The notes: a model not told the origin generated them from the letters alone. 64,000 nt of DNA from Desulfosporosinus lacus DSM 15449 (GCF_900129935.1 NZ_FQXJ01000008.1:124001-188000); one strand, 5' to 3'. Positions 25,087 to 35,917 are shown, numbered from the stretch's first letter. Translations and numbers: made by a program.

Positions 25087-27534
25087 ATGTTTACGGATAA
25101 AGAGAGCTTTAAACAGGCCTATCTAATGAAACTGATTGAGGGGGAAGGCATTACTACAGAAGAAGCAACCTCTTGGGATAAATTTGTAGCCTTAGTCATG
25201 TTGCTAAAAGAAAAAATGAGCTATTATCGGGCCGTAAACAAAAACTCAATATCACAAGGGAAACAAATTTACTATTTTTCAATGGAGTTTCTAATTGGAA
25301 AACTCCTCCATAATTATTTAGTCAATTTTAAAATTGAGGATCTCGTAAGAGAAGCTTTGTTAGAGTTAGATATTAATCTTGATGATCTACTGGAGCAAGA
25401 AGCAGATCCGGGCTTGGGCAATGGCGGATTAGGTAGATTAGCTGCCTGTTTCCTCGATTCGATGGCTTTCTTAGGAATTGATGGACATGGTAATGGAATT
25501 CGCTATAAATATGGGTTATTTGAACAAAAGATTGTATCTGGCAATCAAGTTGAGGTAGCAGATAACTGGCTTAAAAACGGCTACCCTTGGGAAACAAGAA
25601 AATCTGATAAGGCTGTGATCGTGAAATACAGAGGGACTGTCAGAACCGAATTCAAAGATGGGCAAGCAATCTTTTATCATGAGAACTATGAACCTGTTTT
25701 AGCTGTACCTTACGATGTTCCGATTATGAGCTATGATAATCCCAGGTATATCAACAACTTAAGGTTATGGAGCGCTGAAACAATATGCAGCGAACTAGAT
25801 TTGGCTTGTTTCAATCGAGGGGATTTTAATCAGGCCACAAGCTTCAGATCGGAAGTAGAGGCCATTTCATATATTCTTTATCCGGATGACAGCAGCCGTG
25901 CAGGAAGAGAGCTAAGGCTTAAACAAGAATACTTCTTTGTAGCTGCAGGCTTAGGAACCATTGTTCGGAGTTACAAGAAAAAGAACGGTTTAAATTCTTT
26001 GCATGACTTCTCCAGACGTGTCTCAGTCCATATTAATGATACTCATCCAGTTTTATGTATCCCTGAGCTGATGCGTATATTAATTGATGAAGAAGGAATG
26101 GGATGGGATGAGGCTTGGAATATCACTGTCAACACCATGTCCTTTACCAATCATACCATTATGCCTGAAGCGATGGAAAAATGGTCCATAGATATGGTCC
26201 AAAACCTCTTGCCTAGGATCTATATGATTATTGAGGAAATCGATCGAAGATTCAAGGAGGATTTAAAGGCACGTTTCATGGACAATGATCAAGTCAAGCA
26301 AAATACTCATATCTTTAAAGATGGGTATATCTGGATGGCAAATTTAGCAATTGTCGGAAGCTCCTCAGTTAATGGTGTTGCCCAATTACATACCACAATT
26401 CTTAAAAATGAGGTTTTTAAAGACTACTATCGAGTTTTTGGCTATAAATTTAACAATAAAACAAATGGGGTTAATCATAGAAGATTTCTATTAGCAGCAA
26501 ACCCTAAATTGTCTCATCTGATTACAGAGGCAATCGGTCCAAACTGGAAGGAAGATGCCGGAGAACTTAAAAAACTTCATGTCTTAAAGAACGATCAAAG
26601 TTTTTTGGAGCAACTCGCCAACGTAAAATTCGAGAACAAATGTCGACTGGCCGAGAAGGCTAAACTTAAATATGGACTCATCCTAGACCCGAGTTCCATT
26701 TTTGATATTCAAGTGAAGAGGATACATGCCTATAAACGGCAACTGCTTAATGTGCTTAAGATTATGCACTTGTACAATAAATGTATCAATGAACCCGACT
26801 CCTTGTCTTGTCCACAAACCTTTATTTTTGGAGGAAAAGCTGCCCCAGGGTATCATTATGCTAAAACTGTGATCAAGCTTATTAACGTTTTGAGCAAAAA
26901 AATAGAGCAGGATCCCAAAGTAAAGGGAAAGCTTAAGATTGTTTTCTTAGAAAATTTCAATGTGTCACAAGGAGAATTGATTTATCCTGCAGCAGACATT
27001 AGCGAACAAATATCAACTGCTAGTAAGGAAGCTTCAGGAACTGGAAACATGAAATTCATGATGAATGGAGCCTTAACTTTAGGCACCCTGGATGGAGCAA
27101 ATGTCGAAATAAAAGAGGCTGTGGGGGAGGAGAATATTTTTATTTTTGGCCTTACTGCTGAACAAGTGCTGGATTATAGTCGTTCCGGAGGGTATAAGCC
27201 ATGGGATGAATACCATGCTAATCCAGATATTAGAACCTGCGTGGATCAATTAAACAGTGACTTTTTTGATAATATGGGTGAGGAATTTAGGACACTATAC
27301 GATTCTCTCATGATCTATAATGATGAATTCTACATTTTAAAAGATTTCCCGTCATATCTTAAAATGCATGAAAGACTGCAAGCACTTTATCATACTCCTA
27401 AGGATTGGAACAAAATTTCCCTGCTCAATATTGCAAATTCGGGGATTTTTTCAAGTGATAGGACAATTAGAGAATATGCAGATTGGATATGGAAGATTCG
27501 ATATCGTACCGTGAATTGTATCTCTTCAAATTAA
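25087..27534 (+). CDS. glgP: glycogen/starch phosphorylase
   Basis: An 815-residue GT35 enzyme that releases glucose 1-phosphate from glycogen. Seen are EADPGLGNGGLGRLAACFLDS, the RRVSVHINDTHP region, GSSSVNGVAQLH and the pyridoxal phosphate site EASGTGNMKFMMNG, with the cofactor lysine at Lys656. The start is ATG 25087 after TTGGAGG; the frame runs back into glgB, but without a site. Having the degrading enzyme among the synthetic genes is common in Firmicute glg operons. Confidence 0.96.
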   Translation: MFTDKESFKQAYLMKLIEGEGITTEEATSWDKFVALVMLLKEKMSYYRAVNKNSISQGKQIYYFSMEFLIGKLLHNYLVNFKIEDLVREALLELDINLDDLLEQEADPGLGNGGLGRLAACFLDSMAFLGIDGHGNGIRYKYGLFEQKIVSGNQVEVADNWLKNGYPWETRKSDKAVIVKYRGTVRTEFKDGQAIFYHENYEPVLAVPYDVPIMSYDNPRYINNLRLWSAETICSELDLACFNRGDFNQATSFRSEVEAISYILYPDDSSRAGRELRLKQEYFFVAAGLGTIVRSYKKKNGLNSLHDFSRRVSVHINDTHPVLCIPELMRILIDEEGMGWDEAWNITVNTMSFTNHTIMPEAMEKWSIDMVQNLLPRIYMIIEEIDRRFKEDLKARFMDNDQVKQNTHIFKDGYIWMANLAIVGSSSVNGVAQLHTTILKNEVFKDYYRVFGYKFNNKTNGVNHRRFLLAANPKLSHLITEAIGPNWKEDAGELKKLHVLKNDQSFLEQLANVKFENKCRLAEKAKLKYGLILDPSSIFDIQVKRIHAYKRQLLNVLKIMHLYNKCINEPDSLSCPQTFIFGGKAAPGYHYAKTVIKLINVLSKKIEQDPKVKGKLKIVFLENFNVSQGELIYPAADISEQISTASKEASGTGNMKFMMNGALTLGTLDGANVEIKEAVGEENIFIFGLTAEQVLDYSRSGGYKPWDEYHANPDIRTCVDQLNSDFFDNMGEEFRTLYDSLMIYNDEFYILKDFPSYLKMHERLQALYHTPKDWNKISLLNIANSGIFSSDRTIREYADWIWKIRYRTVNCISSN

Positions 27535-27579
27535 TCTTATATCTGTACGGCTGATTAATCTAAGAGAAAGGGGACAAGT

Positions 27580-28779
27580 ATGAAAAGGCAGGAATGTGTT
27601 GCGATGCTATTGGCTGGTGGACAAGGAAGCAGATTAGGTGGATTAACTCGAAATCGTGCAAAACCAGCAGTTTCTTTCTGTGGTAAGTATCGAATAATCG
27701 ACTTTACTTTGAGTAACTGCACAAATTCAAATATTAATACCGTTGGTGTTCTCATCCAATATAAGCCATTTCTACTTAATTCATATATTGGTCTGGGTTC
27801 TGCTTGGGACTTAGATAATCCTTTTGGCGGGGTTCATATTCTTCCCCCATTCCTTGGAGAAACCGAAGGAAGTTGGTACAACGGTACAGCAAATGCAGTG
27901 TACCAAAACTACGAGTTCATTGATTATTACGATCCTGAATATGTGATTATCCTCTCAGGAGACCATGTCTATAAGATGGACTATTCTCTTATGCTGAAGT
28001 TTCACAAAGAGAAGAATGCAGAGATAACTCTGGCTGCGATCCAAGTGCCTCGGGAGGAAGCTTCTCGATTTGGAATCCTAACCATTGATTCGGAAGATCG
28101 GGTCACCAAATTCACAGAAAAACCAGCTAATCCGGAGAGTGATCTGGTTTCAATGGGGGTCTATATTTTTAACGGACCCACCCTAAAGCAAGCATTAATT
28201 ACTGATAAAGCAGATTATCTGTCTCAAAATGACTTTGGAAAAAATATTATTCCAAATCAGTTAAGTACAGGAAAACGAGTTTTTGCCTATAAGTTTCAAG
28301 GGTATTGGCGAGATGTCGGTACTATTGAAAGCTATTATCAAGCCAATATGGAGTCATTAAAGGATGGACACTTTCTTAATATTTTCGATCCGAAGTTTAG
28401 GATCTTTTCCAACGAAGATATCTTTCCTCCCCATTTTGTGGGGTCTGCAGCAGAAATCGAGAATAGCTTAATTTGTAATGGGTGTACTGTTCACGGTAAG
28501 GTAAGCAATTCAATCCTAGGAGCAGGGGTTTATGTTGGCGAAGGAGTAGAAATTAAGGATTCAATTATCTTACCTTATGTAAAATTGCACAAAGGGTCTA
28601 GTGTTTATCGGACGATTATAGGTGAAAATGCAGAAGTTATGGGGAATTGTAGCATAGGCGCAAGGGGAGAATTCGCCCCTGCGTATGAAGGAATAACAGT
28701 AATTGAGGATTATCATTTGATCACTGAAGGAACTGTTATTGAATCCGGCAAGCATGTCTATAGAAGCCGGGCAATGTGA
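27580..28779 (+). CDS. glgC: glucose-1-phosphate adenylyltransferase, catalytic subunit
   Basis: A 399-residue nucleotidyltransferase making ADP-glucose, the donor for glycogen synthase. The N-terminus has the intact nucleotide loop [21 protein letters not shown], followed by [22 protein letters not shown] carries the catalytic Asp, and FTEKP lies at the sugar-phosphate site. The last third is a left-handed beta-helix of hexapeptide type. ATG 27580 follows GAAAGGGGA. It precedes glgD by 13 bp; the two products form the mixed enzyme known in Bacillus-type organisms. Confidence 0.96.
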   Translation: MKRQECVAMLLAGGQGSRLGGLTRNRAKPAVSFCGKYRIIDFTLSNCTNSNINTVGVLIQYKPFLLNSYIGLGSAWDLDNPFGGVHILPPFLGETEGSWYNGTANAVYQNYEFIDYYDPEYVIILSGDHVYKMDYSLMLKFHKEKNAEITLAAIQVPREEASRFGILTIDSEDRVTKFTEKPANPESDLVSMGVYIFNGPTLKQALITDKADYLSQNDFGKNIIPNQLSTGKRVFAYKFQGYWRDVGTIESYYQANMESLKDGHFLNIFDPKFRIFSNEDIFPPHFVGSAAEIENSLICNGCTVHGKVSNSILGAGVYVGEGVEIKDSIILPYVKLHKGSSVYRTIIGENAEVMGNCSIGARGEFAPAYEGITVIEDYHLITEGTVIESGKHVYRSRAM

Positions 28780-28792
28780 AAGGAGGAAAATA

Positions 28793-29917
28793 ATGTCCAA
28801 CGCTATAGGTATTATTTTTGCTAATAGCGGTTCTGATAACTTACAAGGGCTTGCCCAGGAAAGGCCAATAGCTGCTGTTCCTTTCGGAGGCAGATATCGC
28901 ATTTTGGATTTTGCGTTATCCAGCATGGTCAATTCAGGGATAAGGACCATTGGATTAGTTACGCCTCACCAATACAGACCGTTGCTAGATCACTTGGGGG
29001 CGGGAAAAGACTGGTTTTTAGAACGTAAAGACGGAGGGCTATTTATCTTACCCGGTGTCATGCATAGTTTGGCAGGGAGTAAAGATACCTTTTGTATTAA
29101 AGATTTACAGAATAATTTGGAGTATTTACAGAAGGATTATGTAGAAAATGTGCTTATAAGCAGCGGTGATCAAATCTTTAATATAAATTTCAGAGATACT
29201 CTAGAATTTCACAAGGACAAGCATGCAGATGTTACCTTGATATATAAAGCAGTAAATCCAAGTGACGATGACTCGCAGGATCAAATACTGCTTGAGGTTG
29301 ATGGGGATCAGAAAGTGTCAAAAATCCATAACAAGCACAGTCTGGAAAGAGAAGAGCTGGCCCCCCTCAACTTTGTGAATATTATAATAATTCGTCGCGA
29401 GCTCTTGTTGGATATTATTGAGAAGTATGGTTCCTATGGTTGTATTGGTTTAATGGAAATCCTCGCTTCGAATATAGAAGTTCTTAGAATCTTGGGCAGC
29501 CCAACGAATTCATCAATTGGAACGATTCACACTATCAACGATTATTTTGATCGAAGTATGGATCTTCTAGACTTTAAAGTTCGAGATCAATTATGGTTGG
29601 GGGTGGATCGCACACATACAAAAATTGTGGACAATCCCCCCACCAAATATACAGCTCAGGCTAAAGTCAGCAATTCGTTAATAGCCAGTGGGTGCTCTAT
29701 TGCGGGGGAAGTAACAAACTCAATTGTATTTCGTGGAGTGATTCTAGAACAAGGGTGCAGAATTCAAAATAGCATCATTTTGCCAAAATGTCATATTCAT
29801 AGCAATGCCCAAACGAACTATACAATTCTTGATAAATCTGTCATTGTTCACGGAGAAAATGTCCTTAAAGGAAGTGAGAGTCACCCTTTGGTTGTTCTCA
29901 AAAAAACGGTCATCTAG
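28793..29917 (+). CDS. glgD: GlgD, non-catalytic ADP-glucose pyrophosphorylase subunit
   Basis: A 374-residue paralogue of GlgC. It keeps the overall fold (YRILDFALSSMVNSGI, SSGDQIFNINF, C-terminal beta-helix) but the nucleotide loop is replaced: where GlgC has GGQGSRL this protein has NSGSDNLQ. Known GlgD proteins are regulatory partners that raise GlgC activity, and the lost loop fits that. ATG 28793 follows AAGGAGG; the frame upstream to 28739 belongs to overlap with glgC. Fourth step of the operon, 15 bp before glgA. Confidence 0.94.
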   Translation: MSNAIGIIFANSGSDNLQGLAQERPIAAVPFGGRYRILDFALSSMVNSGIRTIGLVTPHQYRPLLDHLGAGKDWFLERKDGGLFILPGVMHSLAGSKDTFCIKDLQNNLEYLQKDYVENVLISSGDQIFNINFRDTLEFHKDKHADVTLIYKAVNPSDDDSQDQILLEVDGDQKVSKIHNKHSLEREELAPLNFVNIIIIRRELLLDIIEKYGSYGCIGLMEILASNIEVLRILGSPTNSSIGTIHTINDYFDRSMDLLDFKVRDQLWLGVDRTHTKIVDNPPTKYTAQAKVSNSLIASGCSIAGEVTNSIVFRGVILEQGCRIQNSIILPKCHIHSNAQTNYTILDKSVIVHGENVLKGSESHPLVVLKKTVI

Positions 29918-29932
29918 GAAAGGTGGGAGAGT

Positions 29933-31372
29933 ATGAAACTGGTCTTTGTGACTGCAGAAGCCGATCCTTTTGCTAAAACTGGCGGTTTAGGGGAAGTGGC
30001 GGGTTCGTTACCAGCCTTCTTGCATAAACAAGGGATTGATGTCAGGATTATTATGCCTAAGTACAGCAGTATCCCTAAAGAATTCCAGAGAGAGTTTAAG
30101 CATTTGTCCCATTTCGACGTCCCAGTTGCTTGGCGTAAACAATATTGCGGCTTGGAAGAAACGGTTTATCAGGGGATACCTTATTACTTTATTGACAATG
30201 AGTACTATTTTACACGTCCAAATGTTTATGGGGAATACGATGATGCAGAGAGATTTGCTTTCTTTTCCCGGGCTGCTCTTGAAAGTCTGATCCATATACC
30301 GGGGTTTAAACCTGATATCATACATTGTCACGATTGGCATACCGCATTAATCCCGCTTATGCTCAAAGAGTTTTATAACCGTGAGCCTCTATACTACCCA
30401 ATTAAAACTCTCTTTACAATTCATAACCTAAAATATCAGGGGATTTTTCCTAAGGAAGTTCTCTGTGATATTGTGGGTCTGGGGATGGAGTTTTTTAAGG
30501 AAAATGGCTTAGAATTTCACGGAGCGATTAATTTCATGAAGAGTGCTTTACTTTATGCAGATCAGATCACGACAGTGAGTCCAACCTATGCAGAGGAAAT
30601 CCAAAATCCTTTTTATGGGGAAAATCTTGATGGCTTGTTAAGAAAAAGAAGAGATATTCTGACGGGCATTCTCAATGGCATTGACTATGAGGTGTATGAC
30701 CCCTTTAACGACCCCTATCTGGCAATGTCTTTTCATGATGTATCTTTGGCTAAAACGGAAAACAAAAAGCACCTGCAAAAAACAATCGGACTGCCAGTTA
30801 GAGAAGAGTGTGCTATCTTGGGGATGGTAAGCAGAATCGTCGATCAGAAAGGCTTTGATCTTTTGGCCCATGTTATCGAAGAGATTCTGGAACTGGATAT
30901 TCAGATGGTTATCCTCGGTACAGGAGAGAAAAAATATGAAGAAAGGCTGCAATATTTTGCTTCTAAATATCCTGAGAAACTAACCATACGATTAGAATTT
31001 TCTAATGAAAGAGCGCATCAGATTTATGCCGGAGCGGACATGTTGCTAATGCCCTCACGGTTTGAGCCCTGTGGTATTGCTCAAATGATTGCTATGCGCT
31101 ATGGAACCGTTCCCATTGTCCGCGAAACCGGAGGATTAAAGGATACGGTCATTCCTTATAATGATATTATGGGAACAGGCAATGGATTTAGCTTTGTAAA
31201 CTATAATGCTCATGAATTTTTATTTACTGTGAAACGAGCCTTAAGTATATATTATGAAAATAAGCTTGTTTGGAATAATATACGACTAAGGGGTTTGGAA
31301 AGTGACTTTAGTTGGAGCAGATCTGCAAATGCGTACATCGAACTATATAAGTCATTATTACAAATATCCTAA
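29933..31372 (+). CDS. glgA: glycogen synthase (ADP-glucose)
   Basis: A 479-residue GT5 enzyme that lengthens alpha-1,4 chains from ADP-glucose. The N-terminus MKLVFVTAEADPFAKTGGLGEVAGSL contains the KTGGL donor site; HCHDWHTALIPLML and FTIHNLKYQG follow. The C-terminal Rossmann domain has MVSRIVDQKGFDLL and the loop SRFEPCGIAQMIAMRYGTVPIVRETGGL. Length and motif order are standard. ATG 29933 follows AAAGGTGGGAG. The next gene begins 131 bp later, so the operon may continue. Confidence 0.96.
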   Translation: MKLVFVTAEADPFAKTGGLGEVAGSLPAFLHKQGIDVRIIMPKYSSIPKEFQREFKHLSHFDVPVAWRKQYCGLEETVYQGIPYYFIDNEYYFTRPNVYGEYDDAERFAFFSRAALESLIHIPGFKPDIIHCHDWHTALIPLMLKEFYNREPLYYPIKTLFTIHNLKYQGIFPKEVLCDIVGLGMEFFKENGLEFHGAINFMKSALLYADQITTVSPTYAEEIQNPFYGENLDGLLRKRRDILTGILNGIDYEVYDPFNDPYLAMSFHDVSLAKTENKKHLQKTIGLPVREECAILGMVSRIVDQKGFDLLAHVIEEILELDIQMVILGTGEKKYEERLQYFASKYPEKLTIRLEFSNERAHQIYAGADMLLMPSRFEPCGIAQMIAMRYGTVPIVRETGGLKDTVIPYNDIMGTGNGFSFVNYNAHEFLFTVKRALSIYYENKLVWNNIRLRGLESDFSWSRSANAYIELYKSLLQIS

Positions 31373-31503
31373 GATTTATATAGGCATTACTCTAAAAATT
31401 TGCTCAAATGGGTTAGCTTGTACAAGTACACGTATCACACTATTTGCGAGTTTGGTTTCTGCGATTGGATCAATAAAAAACGACAAGGGTATAGGTGATA
31501 AGT

Positions 31504-34500
31504 ATGGAATTTATGGCGTATCATAATTCGCATGACTTTTATTATCGTGATCCCTTTGGCTCAGTCAACTGTGGTCAAAAGATAACCTTTCGTATTAGTG
31601 CACTTTCGCCAGTTCCTATTGACGCTTGTATTCTTCGTTTATGGGAAACAGACAGAGAAATTACTAATTTGATGCACCAAACTACTAAGAAGAGAAGTCA
31701 AAATGCTGCGTCTTCAGAACAGAGATCCTTTGAGGTTGCTGAGAAGGGAGAATCATATGAGGCAGAATATGCAGTACCAAATACTCCCGGACTAATTTGG
31801 TACTATTTCGTGATTTATGCAGGCTCTCATATCTACTACTATGGAAATAATAATAAAAGGTTAGGGGGAATAGGCAGTCTCTGGGAACAAGAACCGCCGG
31901 CCTATCAAATTACGGTTCATAAGCAAACAGCAATCCCTGAGTGGTATAAGCGAGGAGTTATGTACCAAATATTTATTGATCGGTTCTTTAATCCTCACGA
32001 AAAAGGGTTCATCTGTGATCCGCGGAAAAACACTCTGTTGCACGCAGATTGGTCAGATCAGCCTGTCTATATTAAGGATGAGCAGGGTAGAGTGACGGAT
32101 TGGGATTTTTTTGGTGGAACCCTGCAAGGGGTCATTGAAAACTTGCCTTACTTTCAAGAATTAGGGATTAGTATTCTATACTTCAACCCAATATTTGAAG
32201 CATCAAGCAATCATAAATATGATACTGCGGATTATCATAAAATCGATCCCATGTATGGGGATGATCTGGTTTTTAAACGATTGATTGATACAGCAAGACA
32301 CTGCGGAATTTCGATTATTCTTGACGGTGTCTTTAGCCATACCGGAAGTGACAGCATCTACTTCAATAAATATGGGAATTACCCAGAAGTCGGTGCTTAC
32401 CAATCCGTAGATTCACTCTATTATAGTTGGTATAAGTTTAAAAAAGATCGCCAAGAGTATGAATCTTGGTGGGGGGTTGATTCCCTTCCTGAAGTAAATG
32501 AAATGAACTCCTCCTACAGACAGTTTGTTTACGGCTCCGAAAACAGTGTTGTTCAAAAATGGCTAAAGGTTGGTGTGGCTGGCTGGAGGCTGGATGTTGC
32601 TGATGAACTTCCGGATGAGTTTATTCAGGAACTGCGCCAAGCGATTAAATCCATTAACCCTAACGCTGTATTAATCGGGGAAGTGTGGGAAGATGCTTCG
32701 AATAAAATCAGCTATGACAGTCCACGTCAATATTTTTGGGGGGATGAACTCGATGCCGCCATGAACTATCCTTTCAGAAATAGTTTACTTAGCTTTATGC
32801 TTGGGCAAAGTGATGCGAAGGATGTCTATCAACAAATAATGAGTCTGTATGAAAATTATCCTCGAGAGAATTTTTACGCCGCCATGAACTTAATTGGGAG
32901 TCACGATACGATTCGAGTTTTGACTCTTTTAGGAAATGCTCCACCAGAAAAGAGTTTGACGAATACAGAGCGGAGAACTTTTCGGCTTTCACCGCCCGCA
33001 CGGCGATTAGCAGTACAAAGACTCAAACTATTGAGTTTGGTTCAAATGACATTTCCCGGAGTTCCTTGTATTTATTATGGGGATGAAGCCGGTGTGGAAG
33101 GTTATTCTGATCCTTATAACCGGGGAACATATCCATGGGGCAGGGAAGACAGAGAAATCATTGATTGGTATGGACGAATCCTGCGAATGCGAGCTGAATT
33201 TGAAGTGCTTCAAACGGGTCAATTTGAGCCGTTTTATTTCGAGCCGGATGTTTATGGTTTCTCTCGAGCAGGGAATGAGGAAGAAATAGTTATCCTTATC
33301 AATCGACACCGAGATGAACTGAAACTAGTCGATCTTAGTCCAAAACTTTCGTCTGCTCCATTTATAATTGATTTAATCAATGGAGAAAGACTTAGTTCAG
33401 AAATGCTCAGTGCTGTGCCAATCAATGCTCTAAGCGGAAGGGCTCTGCTTATTAAAAAAAATCCTCCTAACGATTTGCAACTTCAGCGTTCCTGCGGGGT
33501 ATTATTACATATTAGCTCGTTGCCATCTTCTTGGGGGTTGGGAGATCTAGGGCAGGAAGCCTATGATTTTGTGGATTTTTTAGCTGAATCCGGACAATCG
33601 ATATGGCAGGTCTTACCCTTGAATCCTGCTGGGGCAGGAGATTGTCCTTACCAAAGTGATTCCGTATTTGCTGGAAATTCAGTGTTTATCAGTCTTGATC
33701 ATTTGATTAATGAGGGCCTTTTAGATCTGAAAGAGACTCGTAGAAAACATGAACAGCTTATAGATATTGGACTTAGGGAAAGTTTACTAAACCAAGCGCT
33801 AAAAGAACTTAAGCAAAATTTACTCTATGAGGCCTATCAAAAATTTACTGAGCGTCTTGAATCAAGCAGGGCTAACTCTTCAATATCCTTAAGCTCTGAA
33901 TATCTGTCTTATAAATACTCAGAATATCTATCTCAAGAAAACTATGTAAAATTTCAAGCGAAACATAAAGATTGGCTTCAGGACTACGTTCTCTTTCGTG
34001 CCTTAAAAGTTCACTTCGGGGGTGCTCCATGGTTCGAATGGGAATCTAAAATTGCTTCTCGTGAAACAGAGGCGTTATTCAATTATTCATTGCTTCTCCA
34101 AAAAGAAAGAGATTTTAATGAATTTCTACAATACACTTTCTTCTATGAATGGAATAAACTAAAAACTTACGCCGAGGGTAAAGGGATTAAAATAATGGGG
34201 GATTTGCCCCATTATGTAGCGGCCGACAGTTGCGATGTATGGGTAAACCGCAGCTTGTTTATTCTTGATGAAAAAGGCAGACCTTCAAAAACAGCAGGAG
34301 TCCCTCCCGATTATTTTAGCAAAACCGGTCAATTATGGGGGAATCCGGTTTATGACTGGAAGGCTCATGCCACTTCTCAGTATTCTTGGTGGAAAATGCG
34401 GATTTACTTTGCCTTAGATCAGTTTAACTATATTCGCTTAGATCACTTTCGAGGATTTGAAGCCTTTTGGGAAGTGGATGCTGAGGAGGAGACTGCTGAA

Positions 34501-35061
34501 AGAGGGCGATGGATAAAAGGGCCGGGGAAACGATTCTTTGAAAGCATGTTTGAGGAGTTTGGAAAATGCCCTTTTATCGTTGAAGACTTGGGAATTATCA
34601 CTACTGAAGTAAATATTTTAAAGCAGATGTTTAGCTTTCCTGGAATTAAGGTGCTTCAATTTACGCCGCCAAAAGAGTTGTTACCGGATGTAATGGGTCC
34701 GGAAACTAATTTTGTTTATTACACGGGAACACATGATAATAATACCTTGATCGGTTGGTGTGAGAGGAATTACTTGGCGGAAGAGGAAGGCCAAGTCAGC
34801 ATTACTTCATCTCAACAGGCCATAAGTCAAGAAGTCCGTGAAGACTGTCGTCAGTTGATTGAAGAGTTGTATTTGAGTCAAGCGGTTTGGGTTATTTTAC
34901 CGATGCAAGATATCTTAGGGTTGGGCGACGAAGCTCGTATGAATGTCCCAGGGACGGTGCATGGAAATTGGAAGTGGCAACTCGATAAAAATGTTGATCT
35001 GGATGAAATAAAAGATTGGCTTCTTACCCAAGCCGAAAAAGCAAAAAGATTGCAGATTTGA
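31504..35061 (+). CDS. GH13 amylopullulanase/debranching domain fused to GH77 4-alpha-glucanotransferase
   Basis: A 1185-residue fusion. Residues 1 to about 145 form a beta-sandwich starch-binding-like module (YYRDPFGSV). The GH13 barrel follows, from RGVMYQIFIDRF, with Asp364 (GWRLDVADE), Glu393 (LIGEVWED) and Asp468 (GSHDTIR) as the triad. From Cys664 a full MalQ domain begins (GVLLHISSLPSSWGLGDLG), with Asp980 (RLDHFRG), Glu1027 (IVEDLG) and Asp1078 (GTHDNNT). Both active sites are intact, so the protein probably trims glycogen branches and disproportionates the released maltodextrins. ATG 31504, after AGGTG, is preferred to GTG 31495. It closes the glycogen group. Confidence 0.92.
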   Translation: MEFMAYHNSHDFYYRDPFGSVNCGQKITFRISALSPVPIDACILRLWETDREITNLMHQTTKKRSQNAASSEQRSFEVAEKGESYEAEYAVPNTPGLIWYYFVIYAGSHIYYYGNNNKRLGGIGSLWEQEPPAYQITVHKQTAIPEWYKRGVMYQIFIDRFFNPHEKGFICDPRKNTLLHADWSDQPVYIKDEQGRVTDWDFFGGTLQGVIENLPYFQELGISILYFNPIFEASSNHKYDTADYHKIDPMYGDDLVFKRLIDTARHCGISIILDGVFSHTGSDSIYFNKYGNYPEVGAYQSVDSLYYSWYKFKKDRQEYESWWGVDSLPEVNEMNSSYRQFVYGSENSVVQKWLKVGVAGWRLDVADELPDEFIQELRQAIKSINPNAVLIGEVWEDASNKISYDSPRQYFWGDELDAAMNYPFRNSLLSFMLGQSDAKDVYQQIMSLYENYPRENFYAAMNLIGSHDTIRVLTLLGNAPPEKSLTNTERRTFRLSPPARRLAVQRLKLLSLVQMTFPGVPCIYYGDEAGVEGYSDPYNRGTYPWGREDREIIDWYGRILRMRAEFEVLQTGQFEPFYFEPDVYGFSRAGNEEEIVILINRHRDELKLVDLSPKLSSAPFIIDLINGERLSSEMLSAVPINALSGRALLIKKNPPNDLQLQRSCGVLLHISSLPSSWGLGDLGQEAYDFVDFLAESGQSIWQVLPLNPAGAGDCPYQSDSVFAGNSVFISLDHLINEGLLDLKETRRKHEQLIDIGLRESLLNQALKELKQNLLYEAYQKFTERLESSRANSSISLSSEYLSYKYSEYLSQENYVKFQAKHKDWLQDYVLFRALKVHFGGAPWFEWESKIASRETEALFNYSLLLQKERDFNEFLQYTFFYEWNKLKTYAEGKGIKIMGDLPHYVAADSCDVWVNRSLFILDEKGRPSKTAGVPPDYFSKTGQLWGNPVYDWKAHATSQYSWWKMRIYFALDQFNYIRLDHFRGFEAFWEVDAEEETAERGRWIKGPGKRFFESMFEEFGKCPFIVEDLGIITTEVNILKQMFSFPGIKVLQFTPPKELLPDVMGPETNFVYYTGTHDNNTLIGWCERNYLAEEEGQVSITSSQQAISQEVREDCRQLIEELYLSQAVWVILPMQDILGLGDEARMNVPGTVHGNWKWQLDKNVDLDEIKDWLLTQAEKAKRLQI

Positions 35062-35167
35062 CATTTGAAGTATTAAATAGAATAATAGGCGTAATAGATT
35101 TATTGGATATTCTTACTAATTGATTGAATTAATCTATTTTAAATCTTTGAAAATTGGGGATAAGGAA

Positions 35168-35734
35168 TTGAAGAAATTTATCGGTATTTTTCTAAAAGGG
35201 TTATTAATACTGACTCCTTTAGTGCTTACCTTCTACATTCTCTATAAAATGTTTTTAGTAACTGATGGTTTATTTAAAGGAATGCTAGAGAGGTTTGGCT
35301 TATACTTTCCGGGATTTGGAGTGATCGTAACCCTGGCAGTGATTTTTCTGGTAGGTTTATTAGCATCAAATTGGCTGACGAACGGATTACTAAATTACAT
35401 GGAAAAGCTCTTAACTAAAATTCCGATACTTGGCAACATTTACGGAATTATCAAAGACACTGTAAATTCTTTCTCTGCTAATAAAAAAGGCTTTTCCCGA
35501 TTAGTCATGGTTAATATGTCCAGTGAACTTAAACTTTTGGGATTCCTTACTAATGATGAAGAAAGCGCTTTTATTCCCAAAGGCTATGTGGCAGTCTATC
35601 TAATGCAGTCAATGCAATGGGCAGGGAATTTAATTGTCGTACCGCAAGATCAAGTTCAACTTCTCGAAGTCTCCTCTGAAGAGGCCTTGAAATTTATTGC
35701 TTCTGCGGGACTCTTAAGTAAAAAGACGATCTAG
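35168..35734 (+). CDS. DUF502 family membrane protein
   Basis: A 188-residue protein with two membrane spans near the N-terminus (FLKGLLILTPLVLTFYILYKMF and FGVIVTLAVIFLVGLLASNW), then IPILGNIYGIIKDTVNSF, characteristic of DUF502, and a C-terminal soluble beta domain (VPQDQVQLLEVSSEEALKFIASAG). TTG 35168 gives the usual family N-terminus (basic residues straight before the first span) and has GGGGATAAGG upstream; the frame extends to TTG 35120. Function of the family is not established. A terminator follows at 35878. Confidence 0.87.
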   Translation: MKKFIGIFLKGLLILTPLVLTFYILYKMFLVTDGLFKGMLERFGLYFPGFGVIVTLAVIFLVGLLASNWLTNGLLNYMEKLLTKIPILGNIYGIIKDTVNSFSANKKGFSRLVMVNMSSELKLLGFLTNDEESAFIPKGYVAVYLMQSMQWAGNLIVVPQDQVQLLEVSSEEALKFIASAGLLSKKTI

Positions 35735-35877
35735 GCGAAACGATGTGACTTTGTATTCTTGGTATAATAAGGTTTTAGCTGAGAGAACATTTTAAATGAT
35801 CTTACTGATATTGTTTGACTGTTGGTGACGATGTCTTTTAAGATGAAGCCGGTAAATAGATTTATAAATGATTCGAA

Positions 35878-35917
35878 AAATTTTAAGGCATGCCTGATTA
35901 GACATGCCTTAAAATTT
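35878..35917. terminator. bidirectional terminator between convergent genes
   Basis: AAATTTTAAGGCATG (35878-35892) is perfectly complementary to CATGCCTTAAAATTT (35903-35917), with a ten-base loop. It has A/T-rich flanks on both sides, so it can serve the forward DUF502 gene and the reverse DUF1540 gene. Confidence 0.85.
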
